From the NCBI RefSeq assembly GCF_001570565.1, contig NZ_BBXE01000023.1:175820-239819 (forward strand): a DNA stretch of 64,000 nucleotides. The letters run 5' to 3'. The stretch comes from Herbidospora yilanensis. Lineage in GTDB: Bacteria; Actinomycetota; Actinomycetes; Streptosporangiales; Streptosporangiaceae. The notes under the pieces are model-generated. The model made no database searches and was not told the DNA's origin. It worked only from the letters and a program-made list of their open reading frames with translations. Shown piece after piece: positions 42,709-50,425 of the stretch; position 1 is the first letter of the stretch; every line of letters starts with the position of its first letter. A program made the translations under genes and the position numbers.

Positions 42709-43935
42709 GTGAGTGTGGTGGACGGCCGGGGCGCGACCTTCGGTGAACTCTTCCGGATCGGCGAGTTCCGGGCACTGTTCGGCAGTCAGTTGCTGCTGAC
42801 GCTGAGCGAGTCGGTCAAGATGCTGGCGTTCTCCGTCATCGTCTACGACCGGACCGAATCGGCCGGGTTGTCGGCCATCTCGTGGATGATCGGCTTCCTG
42901 CCGATGATGCTCGGCGGCCTGTTCCTGTCGTCGATGGCCGACCGCGTCCGGCCCCGGGTGCTGATGATCACCGGAGAGCTCACGCGGGTCGTGGTGTGCC
43001 TGCTCCTGGCGTTCGCCGGGCTGCCGGTGTGGGCGATGTTCGCGGTCGTCCTGGTCACCGGCGTGCCCACCGCCGTGTTCATGGCGGCGCGCAACGCGGT
43101 GTTGCCCGACATCCTCGACGGCGACCGGTTCGTGCTCGGGCGGGCCCTGTTCACCATGACGGGCGCCGGGGCGCAGATCGCCGGGCTCGCGGTCGGCGGG
43201 GCCATGCTGGCGCTGACCGGGCCCGAGGGGGCGCTGCTGATCACCGCCGGGCTCTCGCTGGCCGCCGTCCCGCTCATCCGGTTCGGCATCGTCAACCGGC
43301 CGGCCCGCGCGGCCAGGGACGGCACCGGCGCGGTCCGCGCCACGCTGCGCGGCAACTGGGAGCTGCTGACCGACCGGACCGTCCGGGGACTGCTGCTGGC
43401 CGGGTGGTTGCCGCTGATGTTCATGGTCGGCTCGGAGGCCGTCTTCATCCCCTATCTGACCGAGATGGGGCAGGCCGGGGCGGCCGGGTTCGTGCTGGCC
43501 GCGACGGCCGCCGGGATGGGCTTCGGGGAGTTCGTCGTCGGCCGGTTCGTGTCGCCGGCGAACCGGGCCCGGCTCGGGTTGCCGCTGGTCGCGCTGATGG
43601 GGGTGCCGCTCATCGGGTTCGTGGCCGCGCCGGGGCCGTGGTGGGCCGGAACGCTGGCGTTCCTGGCGGGGAACGGGCTGGCGTATCAGCTCATGTTGCA
43701 GCGGCCGTTCGTCGACGCGGTGCCGGAGGGGCGGCGGGGGCTGGCGTTCGGGCTGCAGGGCTCGGGGATGATGACCGTCCAGGGGCTCGGGGGAGTGGTG
43801 GCCGGCGGCCTCGCCGAACTGGTCGAGGTGCACCACGCCATCGCGATCTGCGGCGGGCTGGTGCTCGTGTCGGGCGCGTCGTTGTGGCGCCCGCTCACCC
43901 CGCCCGCGCTCGCCGCCGAGGCGCCGGAACGGTAG
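42709..43935 (+). CDS. MFS transporter, exporter type
   Basis: Major-facilitator-superfamily protein of 408 residues with about 12 membrane helices. The N-terminus FRIGEFRALFGSQLLLTLSE and the loop FLSSMADRVRPRVLMI (the motif A position) are typical of the MFS_3/enterobactin-exporter-like group. Substrate is unknown. GTG 42709 is the start, 24 bases after the sugar-binding lipoprotein stop, so the two may be cotranscribed; whether they act together is not clear. It ends 3 bases before a minus-strand remnant. Confidence 0.88.
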   Translation: MSVVDGRGATFGELFRIGEFRALFGSQLLLTLSESVKMLAFSVIVYDRTESAGLSAISWMIGFLPMMLGGLFLSSMADRVRPRVLMITGELTRVVVCLLLAFAGLPVWAMFAVVLVTGVPTAVFMAARNAVLPDILDGDRFVLGRALFTMTGAGAQIAGLAVGGAMLALTGPEGALLITAGLSLAAVPLIRFGIVNRPARAARDGTGAVRATLRGNWELLTDRTVRGLLLAGWLPLMFMVGSEAVFIPYLTEMGQAGAAGFVLAATAAGMGFGEFVVGRFVSPANRARLGLPLVALMGVPLIGFVAAPGPWWAGTLAFLAGNGLAYQLMLQRPFVDAVPEGRRGLAFGLQGSGMMTVQGLGGVVAGGLAELVEVHHAIAICGGLVLVSGASLWRPLTPPALAAEAPER

Positions 43936-44133
43936 TCACCGCGGGGTCGCGTGGAGGTCGGTCTCGATCTTGGCGGCGCCGGGGAGCAACGGGGGCAGCA
44001 GGTCGCGCCGGGCCGACTCCAGGGAGGTGCGGCTGGCCGAACCATTGTTCTCTTTGCTCGCCGACACCCTTGACGGGGTCAGCCCCGCCCTGACAGAACG
44101 GTCAGAACCTCTTCTTTCCGACATGGCAGTCAT
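43936..44133 (-). pseudogene. Possible IclR-type regulator remnant
   Basis: A 65-codon frame (ATG 44133, or ATG 44124) ending DLLPPLLPGAAKIETDLHAT. The last 35 codons have almost perfect GC3, whereas the first 25 do not, as if only the end of a real gene survives. The end resembles the C-terminus of IclR regulators (L-L-P-x-L-x-x-A-A-x-I-x-x-D-L). It lies just before a benzaldehyde-type dehydrogenase, where such regulators are common. This is weak evidence. Confidence 0.3.
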
Positions 44134-44148
44134 CCCGTAGGAGGTCAC

Positions 44149-45600
44149 ATGTCCTTGCTGGACCCCGAACTCTGGACCGGCCGGATCTTCAGCGGCGGCT
44201 GGGTCACCTCCCAAGCGGGTGACGCGGCCGTGGTCGAGCCCGCCACCGGCGGCGAACTCGGCCGGATCGGCGTCGCCGGGGCCGACGACGTGCGGGCCGC
44301 CGCCCGCGGGGCCGCCCAGGCGCAGAAGGACTGGGCGGCGACCAACTTCGAGGAGCGCGCCGCCGTGCTCCGCCGCGCGGGCGCCCTCTTCGAGCAGTAC
44401 GCCGACGAGATCCACCACTGGATCATCAGGGAGACCGGATCCGTACCGCCGAAAGCCGGCCTGGAGACCCACGTCGCCGCGCAGGAGTGCTTCGAGGCGG
44501 CGGCCCTGGCCTCCGGGACGACCGGGGAGATCCTGCCGACCAACCGCAAGCGGCTCAGCCTGGCCCGGCGGATCCCGGTCGGCGTGGTCGGCGTGATCGC
44601 GCCCTTCAACGTGCCGCTGATCCTGGGCATCCGCTCGGTCGCGCCCGCGCTCGCGCTGGGCAACGCCGTCGTGCTGAAGCCCGACCCCCGGACCGCCGTC
44701 TCCGGCGGGGTGGTGATCGCCCGGGTGCTGGAGGAGGCCGGGCTGCCCGAAGGGCTGCTGCACGTGCTGCCCGGCGGGCCCGAGGCGGGGGAGGCGCTGG
44801 TCGCCGACCCGCTGGTGCCGGTCATCTCGTTCACCGGCTCGACCGCCGCCGGGCGCAAGGTCGGCGAGGCCTGCGGACGCCTGCTCAAGCGGGCCCACCT
44901 GGAACTCGGCGGCAACTCGGCACTGATCGTGCTCGACGACGCCGACCTCGACCTGGCCGCCTCGGCCGGGGCGTGGGGCTCCTTCCTGCACCAGGGCCAG
45001 ATCTGCATGACCACCGGCCGCCACCTCGTGCACGCCTCCCTGGCCGACGAGTACGTCGAACGCCTCGCCGCCAAGGCCGACCACCTGCCCGTGGGCGACC
45101 CCGCCACCCAGCAGGTCGCCCTCGGCCCGCTGATCTCGGCGGGCCAGCGGGACAAGGTGCACGCCCTGGTCACCGGCAGCGTCGAGGCGGGCGCGCGGCT
45201 GGCGGCGGGCGGGACGTACGAGGACCTCTTCTACCGCCCGACGGTGCTCGCCGGAGCGGGCCCCGCCTACGACAACGAGGTGTTCGGGCCGGTCGCGCCG
45301 GTCATGCCCTTCCACACGATCGAAGAGGCGGTGGCCCTGGCGGGCGACAGCGAATACGGCCTGTCGCTCGGCATCCTCAGCCGCGACGTGATGAAGGCGA
45401 TGCACCTGGCCGAGCGCATCCCCACCGGGATCGTGCACATCAACGACCAGACCGTCGACGACGAAGCGGTCGCGCCCTTCGGCGGGCTCGGCGCCTCGGG
45501 CACCGGTTCGCGGTTCGGCGGGCCCCGCGCGAACGCCGACGCGTTCACCCACACCCAGTGGGTGACCGTCCAGGGTGACATCGCTGCTTATCCGTTTTGA
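44149..45600 (+). CDS. Benzaldehyde dehydrogenase-type aldehyde dehydrogenase
   Basis: Aldehyde dehydrogenase of 483 residues, close to the aromatic (XylC/vanillin-type) subgroup. LWTGRIFSGGWV at the start is typical of this group. APFNVPLILGIRSVAPALAL (151-170), FTGSTAAG (228-235), catalytic Glu252 (LELGGNS) and Cys286 (GQICMTTGR) are present. It would oxidise benzaldehyde or a similar aromatic aldehyde to the acid. The ATG has a strong GTAGGAGGTCAC ribosome site. No ring-cleavage genes are nearby. The next MFS gene starts 23 bases later and could move the substrate or product. Confidence 0.9.
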   Translation: MSLLDPELWTGRIFSGGWVTSQAGDAAVVEPATGGELGRIGVAGADDVRAAARGAAQAQKDWAATNFEERAAVLRRAGALFEQYADEIHHWIIRETGSVPPKAGLETHVAAQECFEAAALASGTTGEILPTNRKRLSLARRIPVGVVGVIAPFNVPLILGIRSVAPALALGNAVVLKPDPRTAVSGGVVIARVLEEAGLPEGLLHVLPGGPEAGEALVADPLVPVISFTGSTAAGRKVGEACGRLLKRAHLELGGNSALIVLDDADLDLAASAGAWGSFLHQGQICMTTGRHLVHASLADEYVERLAAKADHLPVGDPATQQVALGPLISAGQRDKVHALVTGSVEAGARLAAGGTYEDLFYRPTVLAGAGPAYDNEVFGPVAPVMPFHTIEEAVALAGDSEYGLSLGILSRDVMKAMHLAERIPTGIVHINDQTVDDEAVAPFGGLGASGTGSRFGGPRANADAFTHTQWVTVQGDIAAYPF

Positions 45601-45623
45601 CCGATCTTGTAGGTTCGGGGGTC

Positions 45624-46784
45624 ATGAGAAAGAACGGCTGGTTGTTGCTGGTCGCCGGGTTCGTCCTGGCCGCCCTCAACCTGCGACCGGCGCTTGCCGG
45701 AGTCTCGCCGCTCCTGGGCGAGATCATGTCCGACCTGTCCCTCTCCCCCGCGGCGGCCGGGGCCATCACCACCATCATGTTGTTGTGCCTCGGCCTCCTG
45801 GGCCCGCTGGGCCCGATCCTGTCCTCCCGCCTCGGTCTCGACCGCACCCTCATGGCGGGCATGTTGCTGCTCATCGCCGGAGTCGTGATCCGCAGCTCCG
45901 GCGGCGTCGTCACGCTCTACCTGGGCGCGGCGATGGCCGGCACCGCCATCGCGTTCATGAACGTGATCATGCCCGGCCTGGTCAAGCAGCACTTCCCCGA
46001 CAGGGTGGGCCTGTTCACCGGGCTCTACGTCAGCAGCCTGGTCAGCGGCGCCGCCCTCGGCTCCGCCGTGATGGTGCCGCTCGCCCAGGAGATGGGCTGG
46101 CGCTGGGCCGCCGCCACGACGGCGATCTTCGCCCTGATCTCCGCGATCGTCTGGTTGCCGCAGGTGCTCCGCACCCCGACCCCGCCGCCCCCGCAGGCGC
46201 CGCGGCCGTTCCGGGCCCTGATGAAGCGCCGGGTGACCTGGTACGTCGCGACGTACATGGGCGTCCAGTCGATGACCTTCTACATCATGCTGGCCTGGCT
46301 GCCCACGATCTTCACCGACGCCGGGCTCAGCGCCGACGACGCCGGATACCTGCTGGGCCTCACCAACCTGGCCCAGATCGCCGCCACCCTGACCGTGCCG
46401 ATTCACGCGGGGAAGGCGAAATCCCAGGTTCCGCACGTCGTCGGGGCGGCCGTGATCACCATCGTCGGATACGTCGGCGTGTTGTTCTGGCCGACCACCG
46501 TCCCGTGGTTGTGGATGATCGTGCTCGGCCTCGGCCAGGGCGCGTCGATCGCCCTGGCGCTGCTGATCATCACGCTGCGCGCCCCCGACCCCCGCTCGGT
46601 CACCGCTCTGTCGGCGGTCGCCCAGTCGACCGGCTACACCCTGGCCGCCATCGGCCCGGTCGTGATCGGCGCGATCTACCAGGTCAGCGGCGACTGGACG
46701 GTTCCGCTGGTCGTGGGGCTCGGGGTCTGCGGAGTGCAATTGGTGTTGGGTTATCTCGCCGCGCGTCAACCGCACGGCACCTGA
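45624..46784 (+). CDS. MFS transporter, CynX/NimT type
   Basis: Major-facilitator transporter of 386 residues. The N-terminal AALNLRPALAGVSPLLGEI is the signature of the CynX/NimT (cyanate/nitroimidazole-like) family, and about 12 helices follow. Substrate is unknown: family members carry cyanate, 2-nitroimidazole or other small anions. ATG 45624 has GGGGG 4 bases upstream; the TTG at 45597 overlaps the dehydrogenase stop and has no ribosome site. It follows the dehydrogenase gene and may be cotranscribed. Confidence 0.9.
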   Translation: MRKNGWLLLVAGFVLAALNLRPALAGVSPLLGEIMSDLSLSPAAAGAITTIMLLCLGLLGPLGPILSSRLGLDRTLMAGMLLLIAGVVIRSSGGVVTLYLGAAMAGTAIAFMNVIMPGLVKQHFPDRVGLFTGLYVSSLVSGAALGSAVMVPLAQEMGWRWAAATTAIFALISAIVWLPQVLRTPTPPPPQAPRPFRALMKRRVTWYVATYMGVQSMTFYIMLAWLPTIFTDAGLSADDAGYLLGLTNLAQIAATLTVPIHAGKAKSQVPHVVGAAVITIVGYVGVLFWPTTVPWLWMIVLGLGQGASIALALLIITLRAPDPRSVTALSAVAQSTGYTLAAIGPVVIGAIYQVSGDWTVPLVVGLGVCGVQLVLGYLAARQPHGT

Positions 46785-46814
46785 TCTTCACCTCACCCCT
46801 TTACCGTCCGGCCC

Positions 46815-47897
46815 ATGAGTCTCACGCGCAGAGGCGCGATCACCGTGCTCGCGGCCGGAACGGCCGCCGGCGCCCTGATGGGCACCACTCCCGCGTCCGC
46901 CAGGCGCCGCTTCGGCGACGTCACCGTGATCGGCCACCGGGGCGCCAGCGCCGTCCGTCCGGAGCACACCCTGCTCTCCTACGAGGCGGCAATCGCCCTG
47001 GGGGCCGACTACATCGAGCCCGACCTCGTCTCCACCAAGGACGGCGTGCTCGTCGCCCGGCACGAGAACGAGATCGGCGGCACCACCGACGTCTCGACCC
47101 GGACCGAGTTCGCGGGCCGCCGCACCACCAAGGTCATCGACGGCCGCCCCATCACCGGCTGGTTCACCGAGGACTTCACCCTCGCCGAGCTGAAGACCCT
47201 GCGGGCCACCGAGCGCATCCCCGACCTGCGGCCGAACAACGCTGCGTTCAACGGCCTGGCCGAGATCCCCACCCTGGAGGAGGTGATCCAGCTCGCGCAG
47301 CGCCACGAGGTCGGCATCTACCCGGAAACGAAGCACCCCACGTACTTCGACTCCATCGGCCTCTCGCTGGAGGAGCCGCTCCTGGACGTGCTCGACCGCC
47401 ACGGCTGGCGCCGGTCCGGCGACCCGGTCATCATCCAGTCGTTCGAGGTCGGCAACCTGAAGGCGCTGCGCCCGAAGACCAAGCTCAAGCTGGCCCAGCT
47501 CATCGACGCCGCCGGCAAGCCGTTCGACACCGCGACCCTCACCTACGACCAGATGGTCACCCGCGAGGGCCTGCGCGAGATCCGCACCTACGCCAACGGC
47601 ATCGGCGTCAACACCCGCCGGATCCTCCCGGTCGGCCCCGACAACCGCACGCTGCCGCCGACCACGCTGGTGCGCGACGCCCACCGCGAGGACCTGATCG
47701 TGCACGCCTGGACGCTGCGCAACGAGAACGCGCAGCTCCCGGCCGACTACCAGTTCGGCAACCCGGCCAGCCCCGCGTTCCCGCGCGCGGTCGGCGACGT
47801 CATGGGCTTCGCGGCGGCGCTGTTCGAGCAGGAGATCGACGGCATCTTCGCCGACGACCCCTCGATGCCCCGCGCGGTGCTCAGCTCGGACCGGTGA
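46815..47897 (+). CDS. Secreted glycerophosphodiester phosphodiesterase
   Basis: Hydrolyses glycerophosphodiesters to glycerol-3-phosphate and an alcohol. The 360-residue protein has an N-terminal export signal with two arginines (LTRRGAITVLAAG), possibly Tat. The active-site residues are His41-Arg42 (GHRGA), Glu68/Asp70 (YIEPDL) and His83 (ARHENEI). The long GDPD-specific insert (GRRTTKVIDGRPITGWFTED) is of the periplasmic GlpQ type. It could release phosphate or carbon from teichoic-acid fragments or phospholipid head groups. It stands alone and converges with the cupin gene, with no gap. Confidence 0.93.
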   Translation: MSLTRRGAITVLAAGTAAGALMGTTPASARRRFGDVTVIGHRGASAVRPEHTLLSYEAAIALGADYIEPDLVSTKDGVLVARHENEIGGTTDVSTRTEFAGRRTTKVIDGRPITGWFTEDFTLAELKTLRATERIPDLRPNNAAFNGLAEIPTLEEVIQLAQRHEVGIYPETKHPTYFDSIGLSLEEPLLDVLDRHGWRRSGDPVIIQSFEVGNLKALRPKTKLKLAQLIDAAGKPFDTATLTYDQMVTREGLREIRTYANGIGVNTRRILPVGPDNRTLPPTTLVRDAHREDLIVHAWTLRNENAQLPADYQFGNPASPAFPRAVGDVMGFAAALFEQEIDGIFADDPSMPRAVLSSDR

Positions 47898-48437
47898 CTA
47901 GTCGAGCGGCCGAAGCTCGTCGGCGTAGCTCACCGACTGGCGGCGCATCATGCCGTCGTCGCTGATCGAGTACTGACCGAGCCGCCACAGGGGCGGGGAG
48001 TAGGCGTGGATCGACACGCTGCCGTGCTCCGCCCCTGTGAGGCGGTGGATGTGGTCGGGGCCGAAGCTGAACGAGGTCCCGGCGCTCACGCTCGTCTCCA
48101 GGTGCCGGCCGCCGATGCGTGGGTTGGCCTCCACCAGCGTGCCCCGGACCACGTTGACCGCGCCCGAGGAGACGTCGTGGTCGTGCCAGCCCGTGTCGTC
48201 TTCCGGCCGCCAGCACAGCAGCCAGACGTCGACGTAGGCGTCGCGGTAGAGCGAGGCGTAGTGGCGTCCGCCGTCCTCGGAGCCCTCGAACGACAGGTGC
48301 TCCTGCCAGAGCTCCGGCTTGACGGCCAGGTCGTCGACCAGTTCCCGCAGTTCACGCCGGTCGAGTGGGCGTGGTGGCAGCGACTGGAAAGGTGCCGTGG
48401 GACAGGTGCCCGGCACCGGGACGGTGGGCGTGCTCAT
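47898..48437 (-). CDS. Cysteine dioxygenase-like cupin protein
   Basis: A 179-residue non-haem iron cupin of the type I cysteine dioxygenase family. The three likely iron ligands are His85 and His87 (WHDHDVSSGAV) and His131 (DHIHRL). A conserved SIHAYSPPL segment with the distal Tyr/His also occurs. Family members oxidise cysteine to cysteine sulfinate or, in related subgroups, 3-mercaptopropionate; which substrate applies here cannot be told. ATG 48437 has AGGAG nearby and overlaps the stop of the amidohydrolase, so the two are coupled in one operon read away from LacI. Confidence 0.88.
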   Translation of the reverse strand: MSTPTVPVPGTCPTAPFQSLPPRPLDRRELRELVDDLAVKPELWQEHLSFEGSEDGGRHYASLYRDAYVDVWLLCWRPEDDTGWHDHDVSSGAVNVVRGTLVEANPRIGGRHLETSVSAGTSFSFGPDHIHRLTGAEHGSVSIHAYSPPLWRLGQYSISDDGMMRRQSVSYADELRPLD

Positions 48438-49318
48438 GAGGACGGCTCCTTTCGTGTCAGCAATCTGGCGGGGTTCGCCACGGTGATGGCGTGCCGGGCG
48501 GCCGGCCCGAAGTCGAGCACGGGCGCTTCGGCGTAGGGGCGGTCGGACCCGTTGACGATCACGTCGATGCCGAGTTCCCGGACCACCGCGTCGACGGCGC
48601 GCGGGCCGTAGGACGAGGTCTCCACGAACACGGCCGGATCGACGAGGCCGCGGCCCGAGCCGCCGCGGGTGATCTGGCGTTCGGCGTGCAGCGGCGCGAG
48701 GCCGGCCAGCAGCGCGAAACAGACTTTGAGGCGGGGGTGCCGGGGGCGGCCGAACGCCTGGAAGGCGTACCAGGAGGCGTGCATCTGCTGCACGTAGGGC
48801 ACGACGGCGGGCCACCAGGGCGGGGTGCCGGGCGCCGAGGCCGGTCCGGGGTGGACGAACAGCGGGCGCTCGCCCAGGGCGTCGAGCAGCGGCGCGACGC
48901 GGGCCAGCCCCTGTTCGTCCTGGATCGCCGTGGCGGGGAGCTGCAGGCCCGCCGCCCCGGCGGCGAGCGCCTCTTCGAGTCTCGGCACGGAGACGTCGGT
49001 CACCGGAGCCGACGCCCAGAAGCCGAAGGGCTCCGGGAGGGCCGCCGCGCCCTCGTGGAAGGCGTCGATCAGCGGCCACGCCTCGTCGGGCGGGAGGTGC
49101 TCGACGCCCAGCGGGCTCGACAACGAGACGAGCGCGAGGTCGAGCGCGGAGTTCAGCTTGGCCCGTGCGGCGGGGTCGTGGTCGGCCGGGTTCACCTCGT
49201 AGGCCGGCTCGCCGTCGAGCAGCAGGGTCCAGCCGTCGAGGCGGGGGTTGACGGTCCGCGAGCGCAGCGCGTCGAGAAAAGAGGCAGGCCAGAGGTGCTG
49301 GTGCACGTCCACAACCAT
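48434..49318 (-). CDS. Amidohydrolase-2 (ACMSD-like) family protein
   Basis: Metal-dependent hydrolase or decarboxylase of the amidohydrolase superfamily, 294 residues. The N-terminal VDVHQHLWP carries the metal-binding His6-x-His8 pair. FVHPGPAS and VNGSDRPYAEAP hold the later metal-site and catalytic residues. The reaction is unknown. ATG 49318 has GGGGGAGG just upstream; an ATG at 49351 is possible as a leaderless start, because a TATACC box lies 6 bases before it on the minus strand. It is read away from the LacI gene across three operator-like sites, so LacI probably controls it. Confidence 0.85.
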   Translation of the reverse strand: MVVDVHQHLWPASFLDALRSRTVNPRLDGWTLLLDGEPAYEVNPADHDPAARAKLNSALDLALVSLSSPLGVEHLPPDEAWPLIDAFHEGAAALPEPFGFWASAPVTDVSVPRLEEALAAGAAGLQLPATAIQDEQGLARVAPLLDALGERPLFVHPGPASAPGTPPWWPAVVPYVQQMHASWYAFQAFGRPRHPRLKVCFALLAGLAPLHAERQITRGGSGRGLVDPAVFVETSSYGPRAVDAVVRELGIDVIVNGSDRPYAEAPVLDFGPAARHAITVANPARLLTRKEPSS

Positions 49319-49377
49319 CTCCGCCTCCCCCAACCCGAATTCCCTACTCATAATACAGGTATATCGATCTGAGGCTA

Positions 49378-49417
49378 GTGAACCGCTTCACTGATTCGCT
49401 TCAGTGAACCGTTTCAC
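49378..49417. promoter_or_regulatory. Three tandem LacI-type operator sites
   Basis: GTGAACCGCTTCAC (49378-49391), CTGATTCGCTTCAG (49391-49404) and GTGAACCGTTTCAC (49404-49417) are each near-palindromes centred on CG, in the style of LacI-family operators. Their centres are exactly 13 bases apart, and they overlap by one base. They lie between the divergent amidohydrolase and LacI genes. Confidence 0.75.
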
Positions 49418-49444
49418 CCCATATGTGTCAAGTAGGCTGGATCG

Positions 49445-50425
49445 ATGCCCCAACGGAAGCGAGCGACGATCCGTGAGGTGGCCCAGGCGACCGGCCTGTC
49501 CACCGCCGCCGTCAGCTACGCGCTACGGGGGCTCCAGGTCTCCGAGGAGACCATGCACCGGGTCCGCCGCGCCGCGGCCGAACTCGGCTACGAGGCCGAT
49601 CCCAACGCGCGGGCGCTGGCCAGCGGGCGCACCGGGATGATCGGCGTGCTCTGCGGTTCGCTGGAAGACCTGTGGCAGCAGTCGCTGGCCGTCGGCATCG
49701 GCCGGTCGCTGCGCGAGAAGGACCACTACGGCCTCATCCTCGACGCCGCGGGCGACCCCGACCGGGAGCGCACCCTGGCCCGGCAACTCCGGGGGGTCGA
49801 CGGCCTGATCGTGCAGCCGGTCGACCCGGCCGCGCCGTTCTGGGCGGGAATCGCGGAGAACATCCCGCTGGTGACGATCGGCGACGCGCTGAAAGAGGCC
49901 CGCACCGCCGCCGAGGTGGTCTTCGACAACCAGAGCGGGGTCACCCTCGCCCTCGAATACCTGGCCGGACGCGGGCACCGGCGGGTCGCGGTGCTGACCC
50001 CGACCCTGGCCGAGACGCCCGACCGGCCCGCCGACCGCCTGGTCACCGCCGAGGCCGCGCGGCTCGGCCTCGACGTGACCGTGGCGACCTGTCCCCAGGG
50101 GCTCGGCCCGGCCGCCGAGGCGGCCCGCGCCGTGTTGCGCGACCGGCCCAGCGCGGTGTTCTGCTTCTCCGACTCGATCGCGTACGGCGTCCTCAAGGCG
50201 GCCGACGACCTCGGCCTGTCCGTGCCGGGTGACGTCTCCGTCATGGGCTACGACGACCATCCCATGTCGGAGCTGCTCGGTCTGACCACGGTGAGCTGGG
50301 ACCTCGACACGATCGTGCGGTCGGCGGTCCGGCTCGTGCTCGGCGCGGCCGACGGGACGCTGCGCCGCCGCCGGGTCGTCCAGGAACCCACGCTCCGCGA
50401 ACGCGGATCAGTCGGCCAGCGCTGA
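49445..50425 (+). CDS. LacI family transcriptional regulator
   Basis: A 326-residue LacI/GalR-type repressor. The N-terminal helix-turn-helix reads RATIREVAQATGLSTAAVSY and the hinge helix YEADPNARALASGRTGMIGV. A periplasmic-binding-protein-like sensor domain follows with FDNQSGVTLALEYLAGRGHR and PGDVSVMGYDDHPMSELL. The ligand is unknown. The ATG is 28 bases after the last operator site. It probably represses the amidohydrolase-cupin pair and itself. The stop overlaps the end of the convergent ammonia-lyase-like gene by 18 bases. Confidence 0.94.
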   Translation: MPQRKRATIREVAQATGLSTAAVSYALRGLQVSEETMHRVRRAAAELGYEADPNARALASGRTGMIGVLCGSLEDLWQQSLAVGIGRSLREKDHYGLILDAAGDPDRERTLARQLRGVDGLIVQPVDPAAPFWAGIAENIPLVTIGDALKEARTAAEVVFDNQSGVTLALEYLAGRGHRRVAVLTPTLAETPDRPADRLVTAEAARLGLDVTVATCPQGLGPAAEAARAVLRDRPSAVFCFSDSIAYGVLKAADDLGLSVPGDVSVMGYDDHPMSELLGLTTVSWDLDTIVRSAVRLVLGAADGTLRRRRVVQEPTLRERGSVGQR

